Assembly (NCBI GenBank): GCA_019639255.1 | Contig: JAHBSF010000030.1 | Span: forward strand, 1-60,148 | Direction of reading: 5' to 3' | DNA: 60,148 nucleotides | Source of the DNA: Acidobacteriota bacterium | GTDB lineage: Bacteria > Acidobacteriota > Blastocatellia > RBC074 | Part shown: positions 32,539-40,533 of the stretch, piece by piece | Numbering within the stretch: the first letter of the stretch is position 1 | Layout of the letters: every line of letters begins with the position of its first letter | Position numbers and translations under genes: made by a program | Notes under the pieces: generated by a model | The model's database searches: none | The model's input: the letters and a program-made list of their open reading frames with translations, nothing else | Told to the model about the DNA's origin: nothing

Positions 32539-34299
32539 TCACAACCGGGGCGCTGCGGGTTTATTCGGCGCATCCCAGGACTGCGCACCCTTCACGTTGA
32601 GCCTGCGTTTGTATACCCTGTCGCCGCACGTGGCAAAAAGCGTGTCGAAATTTTCGCCGCCGAAACTCAGATTCGATATGCGCCCGTTGGGCGTCGGCAG
32701 TATGCACTGAACGCGGCCCGCCTGATCGCATACCTGTATGCCGAGCCGCGTCGCTACGTAAAGCCTCCCGTCGCGGTCCACGCGCATGCCGTCGGCGGCG
32801 CTGTCGTCGGCCGCGTCCGGCACGTGCAGCCAGAAGTATCGCTGCTTGTGCGCGAGCGTGCCATCAGGCTGTATCTGAAAACTGTAGACCCAGTGCGAGC
32901 GGAAATCGCCCACATACAGCAGCGTCTGATCCGGCGACATCGCAATCCCGTTCGGGAAGCGCAGCCCCGTATCGACGACGCTTTTTTCTCCGTTCGGCCT
33001 GATCAGCCATACGCGCCCCGGCTCGTTCCCGACGCCCGGATTTGTGACATACAGATTGCCGTTGTGCGCCGCCGCCAGATCGTTGCCGCGAATGCCTTCG
33101 GCGATTACCGAGGCTTTGCCCTCGGCGTCGTAGGCAAGGATTTTGTCTTCAGCCACGGCAGCGGCGTAAAGCCGCCCGTCGGGTCCGAACGTCTGTCCGT
33201 CGCCGCGTTTGGTGTCCGAATGCCAGAGCGTAACCTTGCCGTCGAGTCCAATCCTGTAGGTCCGGCTGTTTGCGCCGTCGGTGAAAAATACTTCGCCCTT
33301 CCGGTTTACGGCCGGGCCTTCGGTGAAACGGTAACCATCGGAAACCAGTTGCCATTCTTCTCCGGGCAGAAGTATGGCGCCAAGCGTTGCATTCTTGGAT
33401 TGGCCCGTCGCGACCGGGCGCGGCCAGTCCTTCCATAACCATCGCATCGCATCCGGAAACAGCGCGGTCGCGTGCTGCCCGTTGTGCCCGCCGTCGCCCC
33501 ATACGTGCTGCACTTCATAACCCGCGAATACAAGCGCGCGCTCCATTGTCTGATTCGCCATCCACCAGTCGCCGCCGTATATGTTCAGATCGTTCGAGCC
33601 GTCCTGCAGAAAAATGCGTATTGGTTTGGGTTCGTATTTGCGAATGAGAGTCGGGTAGCGGTCGCCGCCCCTCAATCCGACGTAGGTGCCGATGGCGCTG
33701 AATACGCGCGTGAAGGCGTCGGGCCGCTCCCAGGCCGCAGTGAAGGCGGCAATCGCGCCGCTGGATGCGCCGCCTATTGCACGGTCGTTGCCGCTTCTGG
33801 AAAGCCTGATTGCGCGGCCGTCCGAAGCTCTTTTGGTCTCAACCTCGGGCAGGAGTTCTTCGAGCAGGAAACGCGCGTAGTCCTGGCCGAGGCCGTCGTA
33901 CTCGTAGCTGCGATTGAAGCGGTCGAGCGCCGCATCGGGGTTGGCGGCCCTTACGCGCCCGTGCATGACGAATACGCCGATCGTGACGGGCATTTCCTTC
34001 CTGTGTATCAGATTGTCGAAAACCGTGGGCGCCTGATACTGCACGCCGTCCTGGTTGACGTAAACGCAGGCGGGCTGCTCGGGCCGGTACTGCGCCGGAA
34101 TGTATACCCAGTAATCGCGCACCGTGCCGGGAAAGATCTTCGAATTCTCGAATGTGAACTTCTGCACCTCGCCCTTCGGCACGCCGGATTGCGGCAGCGA
34201 GTCGGGGCCGAGCGGAAAGGCCGTGGGCGGATTCTGCCCGACAACGGCTATAGCCGATGCCAGACACAACACAAGCAACAGGTGTAGCGGTGATTTCAT
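32539..34299 (-). CDS. Exported esterase fused to SMP-30/gluconolactonase-like propeller
   Basis: 586 residues with a signal peptide (MKSPLHLLLVLCLASAIAVVG). Residues 40-280 resemble enterochelin-esterase/esterase D-type hydrolases: YWVYIPAQYRPEQPACVYVNQDG, nucleophile elbow GGASSGA (Ser), then a late DGSNDLNIYGGDW acid and HNGQHATALFPDAM His. Residues 300-586 have SMP-30 motifs (EGPAVNRKGEVFFTDGAN, RFPNGIAMSPDQTLLYVGDF, DGMRVDRDGRLYVATRLGIQV). The two activities could act on ester-linked sugar or lactone substrates in the periplasm; the pairing is unusual but I have no proof of substrate. Confidence 0.85.
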   Translation of the reverse strand: MKSPLHLLLVLCLASAIAVVGQNPPTAFPLGPDSLPQSGVPKGEVQKFTFENSKIFPGTVRDYWVYIPAQYRPEQPACVYVNQDGVQYQAPTVFDNLIHRKEMPVTIGVFVMHGRVRAANPDAALDRFNRSYEYDGLGQDYARFLLEELLPEVETKRASDGRAIRLSRSGNDRAIGGASSGAIAAFTAAWERPDAFTRVFSAIGTYVGLRGGDRYPTLIRKYEPKPIRIFLQDGSNDLNIYGGDWWMANQTMERALVFAGYEVQHVWGDGGHNGQHATALFPDAMRWLWKDWPRPVATGQSKNATLGAILLPGEEWQLVSDGYRFTEGPAVNRKGEVFFTDGANSRTYRIGLDGKVTLWHSDTKRGDGQTFGPDGRLYAAAVAEDKILAYDAEGKASVIAEGIRGNDLAAAHNGNLYVTNPGVGNEPGRVWLIRPNGEKSVVDTGLRFPNGIAMSPDQTLLYVGDFRSHWVYSFQIQPDGTLAHKQRYFWLHVPDAADDSAADGMRVDRDGRLYVATRLGIQVCDQAGRVQCILPTPNGRISNLSFGGENFDTLFATCGDRVYKRRLNVKGAQSWDAPNKPAAPRL

Positions 34300-34464
34300 G
34301 ACGGCGTATTCTACAGCATTTTTCCCCCACCCATTCCATCACCTTAACTTCTTTTCATTTTGTTCGCTTTATGGTCATCAGGCGATTGTCGGGCGATTTC
34401 TGCGGGTCTGGGCACGAGGTTTGCTTCTTTATGTATCTGGATAGAGGAAAAGGAGGCTGAAGGA
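34300..34464. promoter_or_regulatory. Divergent spacer before the hybrid kinase
   Basis: A 165-bp A/T-richer gap between the esterase-lactonase start and the kinase start. It must hold both promoters; I see no hairpin. The AGGAGG at 34451-34456 is the likely ribosome site for the GTG start at 34465. Confidence 0.45.
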
Positions 34465-36636
34465 GTGGTAAATGAGAGGCAGATGAAGACCGGATCCTTT
34501 GCAGCGGAAGAAGATACGCTGAGGCGGCGTCTGCTTTCACTCGAGGCCGAGCTGATGCGGCTGAAGCCGCAGGCCGAAGCATCATTACTCTTTGAAGCGG
34601 GAATTCCCGATGCTGCCCCCCTATCCGGTCTGCTTTTGCATCTGCAGGAGATCATCGACGAGGTGGAATCGCTGCGCAGGAGCGAGGAGCGGCTGCGGCT
34701 GTTTCTGGACAATTTTCAGGGCACGGCCTATCAGTCGGAGGTGAATTCGTTCCGGCCGCTGCTGCTGCACGGAGCGATGGAGGAAATAAGCGGCTGGCCG
34801 ATTGAGGATTTTCTGAGCGGGCGTGTCGCGTGGAGCGATCTGATTCATCCCGAAGATCTGCCCGGGGTAATCGAGAAGGGGCAGGCAAACCTCGGCGAGC
34901 CCGGTTCTTACAACGACGCCGAGTATCGCCTGTTGCACAGGGACGGCTCGGTACGGTGGGTGCGCGACATCAGCCGCGTCGTAGTTCTGCCGGACGGCCG
35001 TGCCGTGATGCAGGGAACGGCCTACGACATAACCGAACGCAAGCGCGCCGAACGCCTGCTGGCAGAAAGCGAGGCAAGGTGGCAGTTTGCCATCGAGGGC
35101 GTAGGCTACGGCGTATGGGACTGGAACATTGAGGCCGACGAAACCTACTACTCGCCGAAGTGGAAAGAACTGCTCGGATTTGCGGTAAACGAAATCGGGC
35201 GCTCGCCCGATGAATGGAGCGAGCGTATTCATCCCGAAGACATCGTGCGTGTTCGCGCCGCAGTGGATGAACATCTTGCGGGCGGGACTCCGGTGTATGT
35301 CAGCGAGTACCGCGTGCGGTGCAAGGACGGAAGCTACAAATGGATTCTCGGCCGGGGCAAGGTTGTCAGCCGCGCCGAAGATGGGCGAGCGCTGCGCATG
35401 ATCGGCACGCACACCGACATTACCGAGCGACGGCAGGCCGAAGAGCGCCGGTTGGAGATGGAGCGGCGTTTGTTGCAGAAACAAAAGCTTGAAAGTCTCG
35501 GGCAACTCGCCGGCGGTGTCGCGCACGACTTCAACAACCTGCTGACTGTAATACTCGGCAACATAGAGCTTGCGCAGTTCGATCTGCCTGAAGGGGCGTC
35601 GGTGCGCGCATTGCTCGATGCTGCCGCAGATGCGGGCGCGCGCGCAGCAGCCCTTACGCGGCAGATGCTCGCCTATTCGGGCAAGGGTCGATTCGTGATA
35701 GGGGAGATCGACCTGAGCCGATTCATTGAGGAGCACGCCTCGCTGATCGGCGCAAGCGTAACCAAGTCGGCCGCGCTCAGTTTCAAACTTGACCCCGATC
35801 TGCCGCGCATCGAGGGCGATCGCGGGCAACTCGAACAGGTGATATTCAATCTCGTCGCAAACGCCTCCGAAGCCATCGGCGATCAGGCGGGCGTCATTAC
35901 CATATCTACGGGGCTTGCGGTGTGCGACGACGCATGCCTCAACCTCAGCCGCGTGGAAGAAAAGCCGCGCGCCGGCGAATTTGTATACATTGACATTTCC
36001 GATACAGGGTGCGGTATGCCCGAAGAAATCAGGCAACAGATGTTTGATCCGTTTTTCTCTACGAAATTCACGGGCAGAGGCCTCGGCCTGCCCGCAGTTC
36101 TGGGCATTCTGCGCGGTCACCGCGGCGCCATTATGGTCGGCAGCGAACCGGGCGCAGGCACGACGATTCGCGTATTGTTTCCCGTCGGTGCGGCGCAACC
36201 GCTGCCCGCCGGTGAAAGCCCGAAACCTGAAGTTGGGGATTTGCCGAAGCCGATGCCGCTGCGACGGCGTCCGAAGTTGCTGCTCGTAGATGACGAAGAG
36301 CTGGTGCGCGATCTCGGGCGCACGATGATTGAACATCTCGGTTACGACGTAGTGACGGCCTCGGACGGGCGCGAAGCCGTATCCATCTTCGAGCGCCGCG
36401 CCGACGAATTCGACGGCGTGGTTCTGGACCTCTCGATGCCCAATATGAACGGATTCGCCGCATTCAACGAAATCCGCCGCCGCCGCCCCAATACTCGCGT
36501 GATACTGTCGAGCGGGTATACGGAACAGGAGGCCACGCAGCAATTCATCGGCCGCGGACTCTCGGCCTTTCTCCAAAAGCCCTACGACCTCCAGAGCCTG
36601 AAAAATATGCTCTCGGATGTGCTGCAAAGCTGCTGA
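34465..36636 (+). CDS. Hybrid PAS sensor histidine kinase with receiver domain
   Basis: GTG 34465 with AGGAGG eight bases upstream gives 723 residues (an ATG at 34360 extends it without a ribosome site). Domains: coiled N-terminus; PAS/PAC 1 (GTAYQSEVNSFRPLLL ... YRLLHRDGSVRWVRD); PAS/PAC 2 (YGVWDWNIEADETYYSPKW); HisKA with His354 in GGVAHDFNNLL; HATPase with N, G1 (DTGCGMPEE) and G2 (GRGLGLPAV) boxes; C-terminal receiver with Asp655 (VVLDLSMPNMNG). No transmembrane segment is apparent, so it is likely cytoplasmic. The receiver should take a phosphoryl from H354 or relay it to another protein. Confidence 0.9.
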   Translation: MVNERQMKTGSFAAEEDTLRRRLLSLEAELMRLKPQAEASLLFEAGIPDAAPLSGLLLHLQEIIDEVESLRRSEERLRLFLDNFQGTAYQSEVNSFRPLLLHGAMEEISGWPIEDFLSGRVAWSDLIHPEDLPGVIEKGQANLGEPGSYNDAEYRLLHRDGSVRWVRDISRVVVLPDGRAVMQGTAYDITERKRAERLLAESEARWQFAIEGVGYGVWDWNIEADETYYSPKWKELLGFAVNEIGRSPDEWSERIHPEDIVRVRAAVDEHLAGGTPVYVSEYRVRCKDGSYKWILGRGKVVSRAEDGRALRMIGTHTDITERRQAEERRLEMERRLLQKQKLESLGQLAGGVAHDFNNLLTVILGNIELAQFDLPEGASVRALLDAAADAGARAAALTRQMLAYSGKGRFVIGEIDLSRFIEEHASLIGASVTKSAALSFKLDPDLPRIEGDRGQLEQVIFNLVANASEAIGDQAGVITISTGLAVCDDACLNLSRVEEKPRAGEFVYIDISDTGCGMPEEIRQQMFDPFFSTKFTGRGLGLPAVLGILRGHRGAIMVGSEPGAGTTIRVLFPVGAAQPLPAGESPKPEVGDLPKPMPLRRRPKLLLVDDEELVRDLGRTMIEHLGYDVVTASDGREAVSIFERRADEFDGVVLDLSMPNMNGFAAFNEIRRRRPNTRVILSSGYTEQEATQQFIGRGLSAFLQKPYDLQSLKNMLSDVLQSC

Positions 36637-36671
36637 AGTACTGAGACGCACCACACGACATCCGGACCTGA

Positions 36672-36769
36672 AAGAGAGATAACGGAACAAACGAAAATAG
36701 ACGGAACAGAGGGAAAAGTTGAGTATTCCGTCTGTTCCGTCTATTTTCGTTTGTTCCGTTATCTCTCTT
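36672..36769. repeat. Intergenic palindrome, TAACGG type, 39-bp perfect arms
   Basis: The arm 36672-36710 starts AAGAGAGATAACGGAACAAA and is exactly complementary over all 39 bp to 36731-36769. The 20-nt loop (36711-36730) contains GTTGAGTATTCC, the reverse complement of the loop in the 28.4 and 52.6 kb copies, so this copy is inserted in the opposite orientation. It lies between two plus-strand genes, 27 bp before the glmM start. Confidence 0.95.
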
Positions 36770-36777
36770 CCGTTTCC

Positions 36778-36785
36778 TGTATACT
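36778..36785 (+). promoter_or_regulatory. Candidate extended -10 element of glmM
   Basis: TGTATACT lies 12 bp before the glmM ATG and 9 bp after the palindrome. No Shine-Dalgarno is seen before the ATG, so a start site near 36791-36797 would give an almost leaderless transcript. No good -35 is visible, because the palindrome occupies that position. Confidence 0.35.
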
Positions 36786-36796
36786 TCGGCGCACAT

Positions 36797-38161
36797 ATGG
36801 GTGAACTATTCGGGACAGACGGCATTCGCGCGGTTGCCGGGCGGTATCCGCTCGACGCTGCGACCATAGAGCGCATCGGGTACGCGTTGGGCTGCGAAAT
36901 GAAGGCGGCCAATGCGTCTGCGGGTGAACTGAGCATTCTGATCGGGCGCGACACGCGCGAATCGGGCGTATGGATCGAGCGGGCGCTTGCACGCGGCGCG
37001 CGCGCTTCGGGCGCTTCGGTCAAATCTGCGGGCGTAATCACGACGCCCGGCGTCGCTTATCTTGCGCGGTGGCTCGGCGCAAGCGCCGGCGTAGTCATTT
37101 CCGCGTCGCACAATCCCTATACCGACAACGGCATCAAGGTGTTTTCGCCTTCGGGCCGCAAACTGAACGATGCACTTGAATCAGCCATAGAGCGGCGCGT
37201 TACGGCGGGCGCCGCTGCATTCCCGCCCTTCATCGACGAGGGTCTGGATTGCGACGACTCGCTCAAGGAGCGTTATCTTGAGTTTCTGCGCGATGAAGTG
37301 GGCGCGGGCCTCGACCTCGGCGGACTGAAAATGGTCATCGACTGCGCGGAAGGCGCGGCGTATGAAGTTGCCCCAAGACTGTTTTCGGCGCTCGGCGCCG
37401 AGGTTGTCGCAATCCATGCCGCGCCCGACGGCCGCAACATAAACCTGGATTGCGGTTCTCTTCATCCGGAAGACTTGCAGGCGCGCGTCGTCGCAGAAGG
37501 CGCTGCACTGGGCCTGGCCTTCGACGGCGATGCGGACCGGCTGCTGCTTGTGGATGAAACGGGGCGGCTGCTTGACGGCGATTACGAACTGTTCATACTT
37601 GCTGAATCCTTCAAGGCGCGGGGACGCCTCGCGGGCAACCGCATCGTCGCTACGGTGATGAGCAACCTCGGCCTCGAAGCCGCGCTCGATTCACGCGGCA
37701 TATCGATGGCGCGCGCCTCGGTAGGAGACAAGTATGTGCTCGAAGAACTCCTGCGCGTCGGCGGCAGCCTGGGCGGTGAACAGTCGGGCCACATCATATT
37801 CCCCGAAATCAGCCTCGCGGGCGACGGCCTCATTACCGCGCTCGAACTGCTGCGCGTCCTTGCGTCTTCCGGAAGCCCGCTAAGCGCGCTCGCGTCGGGC
37901 TTTACACGCTACCCGCAAGTGCTCGTGAACGTCCGCGTAGCGCGCAAACCTCCGATCGAAACCGTAACTTCGATACGGGATGCAATGCTGGCTCTGGATC
38001 GCGAAATGGAGGGCCGGGGCAGGCTTCTGGTTCGCTACTCGGGCACGGAAAACCTGGCGCGCGTCATGCTCGAAGGCCCCGATCAGGCCTTTATCGAACG
38101 CCGGGCGCACGATATCGCCGATCTTATCGCGCGCGAACTCGGCGCTCAGGAAGAGAGATAA
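36797..38161 (+). CDS. glmM: Phosphoglucosamine mutase
   Basis: ATG 36797 gives 454 residues starting MGELFGTDGIRAVAGRYPLD, the standard start; the longer frame reaches into the palindrome. Ser104 in ISASHNPYTDNG is the phosphoserine; DGDADR at 243-248 binds Mg2+; RYSGTENLARVM near the end binds the substrate phosphate. It converts glucosamine-6-phosphate to glucosamine-1-phosphate for peptidoglycan precursors. It is usually found next to cdaA/ybbR and here is separate. The stop codon TAA (38159-38161) is formed by the next palindrome. Confidence 0.95.
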   Translation: MGELFGTDGIRAVAGRYPLDAATIERIGYALGCEMKAANASAGELSILIGRDTRESGVWIERALARGARASGASVKSAGVITTPGVAYLARWLGASAGVVISASHNPYTDNGIKVFSPSGRKLNDALESAIERRVTAGAAAFPPFIDEGLDCDDSLKERYLEFLRDEVGAGLDLGGLKMVIDCAEGAAYEVAPRLFSALGAEVVAIHAAPDGRNINLDCGSLHPEDLQARVVAEGAALGLAFDGDADRLLLVDETGRLLDGDYELFILAESFKARGRLAGNRIVATVMSNLGLEAALDSRGISMARASVGDKYVLEELLRVGGSLGGEQSGHIIFPEISLAGDGLITALELLRVLASSGSPLSALASGFTRYPQVLVNVRVARKPPIETVTSIRDAMLALDREMEGRGRLLVRYSGTENLARVMLEGPDQAFIERRAHDIADLIARELGAQEER

Positions 38162-38248
38162 CGGAACAAACGAAATAAGACGAAAACTACGGAAATATTC
38201 AACTTTTCCGTAATTTTCGTCTCATTCCGTATGTCCCGTTATCTCTTC
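38150..38248. repeat. Intergenic palindrome between convergent glmM and VOC genes
   Basis: Left GAAGAGAGATAACGGAACAA, right part CCGTTATCTCTTC, with the loop ATATTCAAC before TTTTCCG. The arms are less perfect than at 36.7 kb. The left arm supplies the glmM stop (TAA 38159-38161) and the right arm contributes to the stop of the VOC gene (38247-38249), so both convergent genes end in the repeat. Confidence 0.9.
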
Positions 38249-39044
38249 AGCTCCAGAGCTTGATGATCGAGAAGGTTGCTCCCTGCGGATCCGTTATAAC
38301 AGCGAAGCGGCCTACGGGCGCAATGTCAGTAGGCGGCACGCATACGTTGCCGCCAAGTTCTGCTGCACGCGCCGCCGCCGCATCGCAGTCGGCGACCGAG
38401 AAATAGGTCATCCAGTGCGCCGGCGCCTGCCCCCATTCCTCCGTCATCTGCAACAACCCTGCGACCGGCGCCCCGTCGCCGCGCGTGAATGTAGTGTAAA
38501 CGGTTTTGTCCACATCCATCGTCTGCGTGCCCCAGTCGAACAACCCGGTGTAGAACTCGCGCGCCCGCTCGTGGTCGTGCGTCGCCAGCTCGTTCCAGCA
38601 CATACCACGCTCGGCGTTGATGTGCGCCGCACCCTTGTGCTCAAGCGGCTGCCATACGGCGAAAACCGCACCCGTCGGATCCTCTATGATCGCCATCCGC
38701 CCGTGCTGCTCGACGTCGAAGGCGTCCATAATCAGCTTCCCGCCAAGCGCAGCGGCGCGCGCCGCCGATTCCACCGCGCTCTCTACCGCAACGTACGGCA
38801 GCCAGTGCGGCGGCGCTCCCTGGGAACGCTGCTCCTCGCTCAACTCATACACCGCACCCACGTCGCGGCCGTCTACCTGAAACATCGAGTAGGGCGTCCC
38901 GCCCGCCCCCGTTTCAAATACCGCCCAGTCAAACAATGCACTGTAGAACTGCTTTGCTCCCTCGGCATTGGTCGTTCCGAGATCGGTCCAGCAGAAAGTC
39001 CCCGGCGCGGGCGCCGCTGCCGGCGCCGTTTTCGTTTCACTCAT
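38247..39044 (-). CDS. VOC-family protein with two glyoxalase-type domains
   Basis: 265 residues, two related modules: 12-125 (PGTFCWTDLGTTNAEGAKQFYSALFDWAVFET) and 145-262 (MCWNELATHDHERAREFYTGLFDWGTQTMD, then VCVPPTDIAPVGRFAVITDPQGATFSII). This resembles the stress or antibiotic-associated VOC proteins often named glyoxalase/bleomycin-resistance-like. Both modules have the usual beta-alpha-beta-beta-beta pattern; metal ligands are not certain. GGAAGGAG is eight bases before the ATG. Substrate not known. Confidence 0.85.
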   Translation of the reverse strand: MSETKTAPAAAPAPGTFCWTDLGTTNAEGAKQFYSALFDWAVFETGAGGTPYSMFQVDGRDVGAVYELSEEQRSQGAPPHWLPYVAVESAVESAARAAALGGKLIMDAFDVEQHGRMAIIEDPTGAVFAVWQPLEHKGAAHINAERGMCWNELATHDHERAREFYTGLFDWGTQTMDVDKTVYTTFTRGDGAPVAGLLQMTEEWGQAPAHWMTYFSVADCDAAAARAAELGGNVCVPPTDIAPVGRFAVITDPQGATFSIIKLWS

Positions 39045-39132
39045 ATGTTGCTCCTTCCTGTTATCGTTCGGTTCGGATCTACGGGACGGATGAAGTACAA
39101 AAACCTGATGCCCGACCGCCGCCCGGGTTTTC

Positions 39133-39675
39133 TTATGACGCCGCAGCGCAGTCTTCGCTCTCGCTCCCGCCGCTCCACATCTCGTCGCCGCTCGGACCGT
39201 ACACAGCGGGCACGCGCGAACCCATCGCGCGCAGGTAGGCCGTCAACTGCCCGCGATGGTGAATCGTGTGATTGTTGAGAAAGGTCAGATACATCACGGC
39301 CGGAAGATTGAAGACTTCAAAGAAATTTACGGGCGAAACGAGCTGCTCGCCCGTCAACTCGCGCACGCGCCCGGCGCCGGCGGAAAACTCGCGATCATAA
39401 AGTTCCAGCATCCCGGCAATCGACGAGGTTGGATTCGGCGCCTCCTCCGTAGAGCCAAACGCCCCATCCGCAATGCCTTTGAAGAAATCCAGCTCCGTAG
39501 CCACGATGTGCCAGGCCAGATCGCGCGCCGTGCGCGACTTCGGATCCGGCCTGTAGTCGCTGCGCTCGTCCGGCACCGCCGCAAGCACCCGCCGCGTAGC
39601 TTCGCGCTCCTGCTCGATCGCCGGCAAAAGCATGTCCCGAAGAAATACCGCCTGCTCCACGTTCAAGTTCATCAT
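39133..39675 (-). CDS. DinB-family protein
   Basis: About 180 residues, four-helix bundle of the DinB/YfiT superfamily. Conserved His residues are visible in DLAWHIVATE and in NNHTIHHRGQLTAYLR, where the H-x3-H-x2 pair should bind a metal. Members act as thiol-transferases or stress proteins, and their substrate is often unassigned. Start is ATG 39675 (or 39672) with GGGAGGGGGC upstream; GTG 39678 also fits. It lies between the VOC gene and a low-complexity stretch. Confidence 0.8.
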   Translation of the reverse strand: MMNLNVEQAVFLRDMLLPAIEQEREATRRVLAAVPDERSDYRPDPKSRTARDLAWHIVATELDFFKGIADGAFGSTEEAPNPTSSIAGMLELYDREFSAGAGRVRELTGEQLVSPVNFFEVFNLPAVMYLTFLNNHTIHHRGQLTAYLRAMGSRVPAVYGPSGDEMWSGGSESEDCAAAS

Positions 39676-39766
39676 CACTGCCCCCTCCCTGAATATTGAA
39701 TAAAATTCCAGCCACTCTTAACGCGCCCCGGCAGTCCCTCGCCGCACAAAAACAAAGGGCGCGAGC

Positions 39767-39802
39767 CTCACCCATCCTGGCGCGGGCAGTCCGGATGGGT
39801 GA
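39767..39802. terminator. Eleven-base-pair hairpin
   Basis: CTCACCCATCC at 39767-39777 pairs perfectly with GGATGGGTGAG at 39792-39802. It is 90 bp upstream of the DinB start on the minus strand and downstream of the VOC remnant. No U-run follows, so a termination role is uncertain. Confidence 0.5.
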
Positions 39803-39880
39803 GAGCTCCCCTCGGCTGAGGTTCTACGGGGCCGTCCCCAAAGCGGGAACGACGCTATGCCTTGTTTGCCGCCCTACCAA

Positions 39881-40135
39881 TCACGCGCGCGCCGCCGCAC
39901 ACCTTGCCGCGCGCACATCTTCCCTGCTTTCCCTCTCCCGCCTGCTTTCCCACTCCCGCAACAATCCGTATAACCGCCCCTCCCCGTCCAGACCACACGT
40001 CACCTCCCCCACTCCCGGTATCCGCCACTGCTCTGCCTCGCCGCAGGCAAATACCCGCGCGTAAAACTTCAGCGCACGCGCCGGATCTTCACTGTAGATC
40101 TCAAATCGGATTACCTGAGGCACGTCTTCCCTCAT
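39881..40135 (-). pseudogene. Truncated VOC-domain remnant
   Basis: About 84 residues from ATG 40135 (MREDVPQVIRFEIYSEDPAR, then ALKFYARVFACGEAEQW) match the first half of a single VOC domain, but the second half is replaced by an Arg/Ala-rich tail (RRERESREDVRAARCAAARA). The upstream extension of the frame is low complexity. It may be expressed but should not fold as a full VOC dimer unit. Confidence 0.55.
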
Positions 40136-40352
40136 TGTTCCCGGCCGCGTCTTTCCCGGCCGCATTCTTTCCGGCTTCCCCGGCTTCCACTGCAGGCCCG
40201 GCCCGCACGCCTTCCCCGCCTTCCCTGTTCCCGCTCGGATTGAAATTGCTTGTTGCATTGATGGTGTGATTGTTGCGTTCGTGAAACATCGGGATGATAC
40301 TTGAAAAGGGGTGGGAATACAAGAGAAAAATGTGGGGAAATTGAGAAAATCC

Positions 40353-40397
40353 GGGTGTGGGGAGAGAGGCATGAGGGGGTAGTGGGCGTAGGGGGGG
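40353..40397 (+). other. G-tract run, possible quadruplex
   Basis: Five G-runs of 3-7 bases in 45 bp (40353, 40359, 40375, 40384 and 40391) on the plus strand with short spacers, the last three separated by TAGT and CGTA. It lies about 140 bp before the zinc-ribbon/FGE gene. A G-quadruplex could form in DNA or RNA. Confidence 0.45.
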
Positions 40398-40499
40398 ATT
40401 AAGTGTTGGCTTGCGCGGGGGATAGGGCAGACATTATGATTGTGGGACGCCGGGAGCGCGTCGCGCGCAAGCCTGGCCCGGCGGCTTCGCGATTCCAGG

Positions 40500-40532
40500 A
40501 CGGACCTCTTACGGACCTTTTACGGACTTTTT
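40500..40532 (+). promoter_or_regulatory. Three 11-bp direct repeats against the start codon
   Basis: ACGGACCTCTT, ACGGACCTTTT and ACGGACTTTTT follow each other directly at 40500, 40511 and 40522, ending one base before the ATG at 40534. There is no Shine-Dalgarno between them. Such phased repeats can be operator sites. Alternatively, the actual start may lie further downstream. Confidence 0.5.
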
Positions 40533-40533
40533 A

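Larger units (their letters stand above)
39676..40533. other. Low-complexity, gene-poor stretch with VOC remnant and G-tracts
   Basis: About 850 bp. It contains an 11-bp hairpin at 39767, a truncated VOC-like frame (39881-40135), a C-rich stretch and, near 40353-40397, G-runs; these are listed separately. Beyond those I see no gene and no copy of the palindrome family. Confidence 0.6.

Noticed and set aside
31390-33438. A 682-residue plus-strand frame
   Set aside because: Runs through the palindrome and opposite two well-defined genes; no recognisable domain.
34621-37041. An 806-residue minus-strand frame
   Set aside because: Opposite the hybrid kinase and glmM; composition of an antisense shadow.
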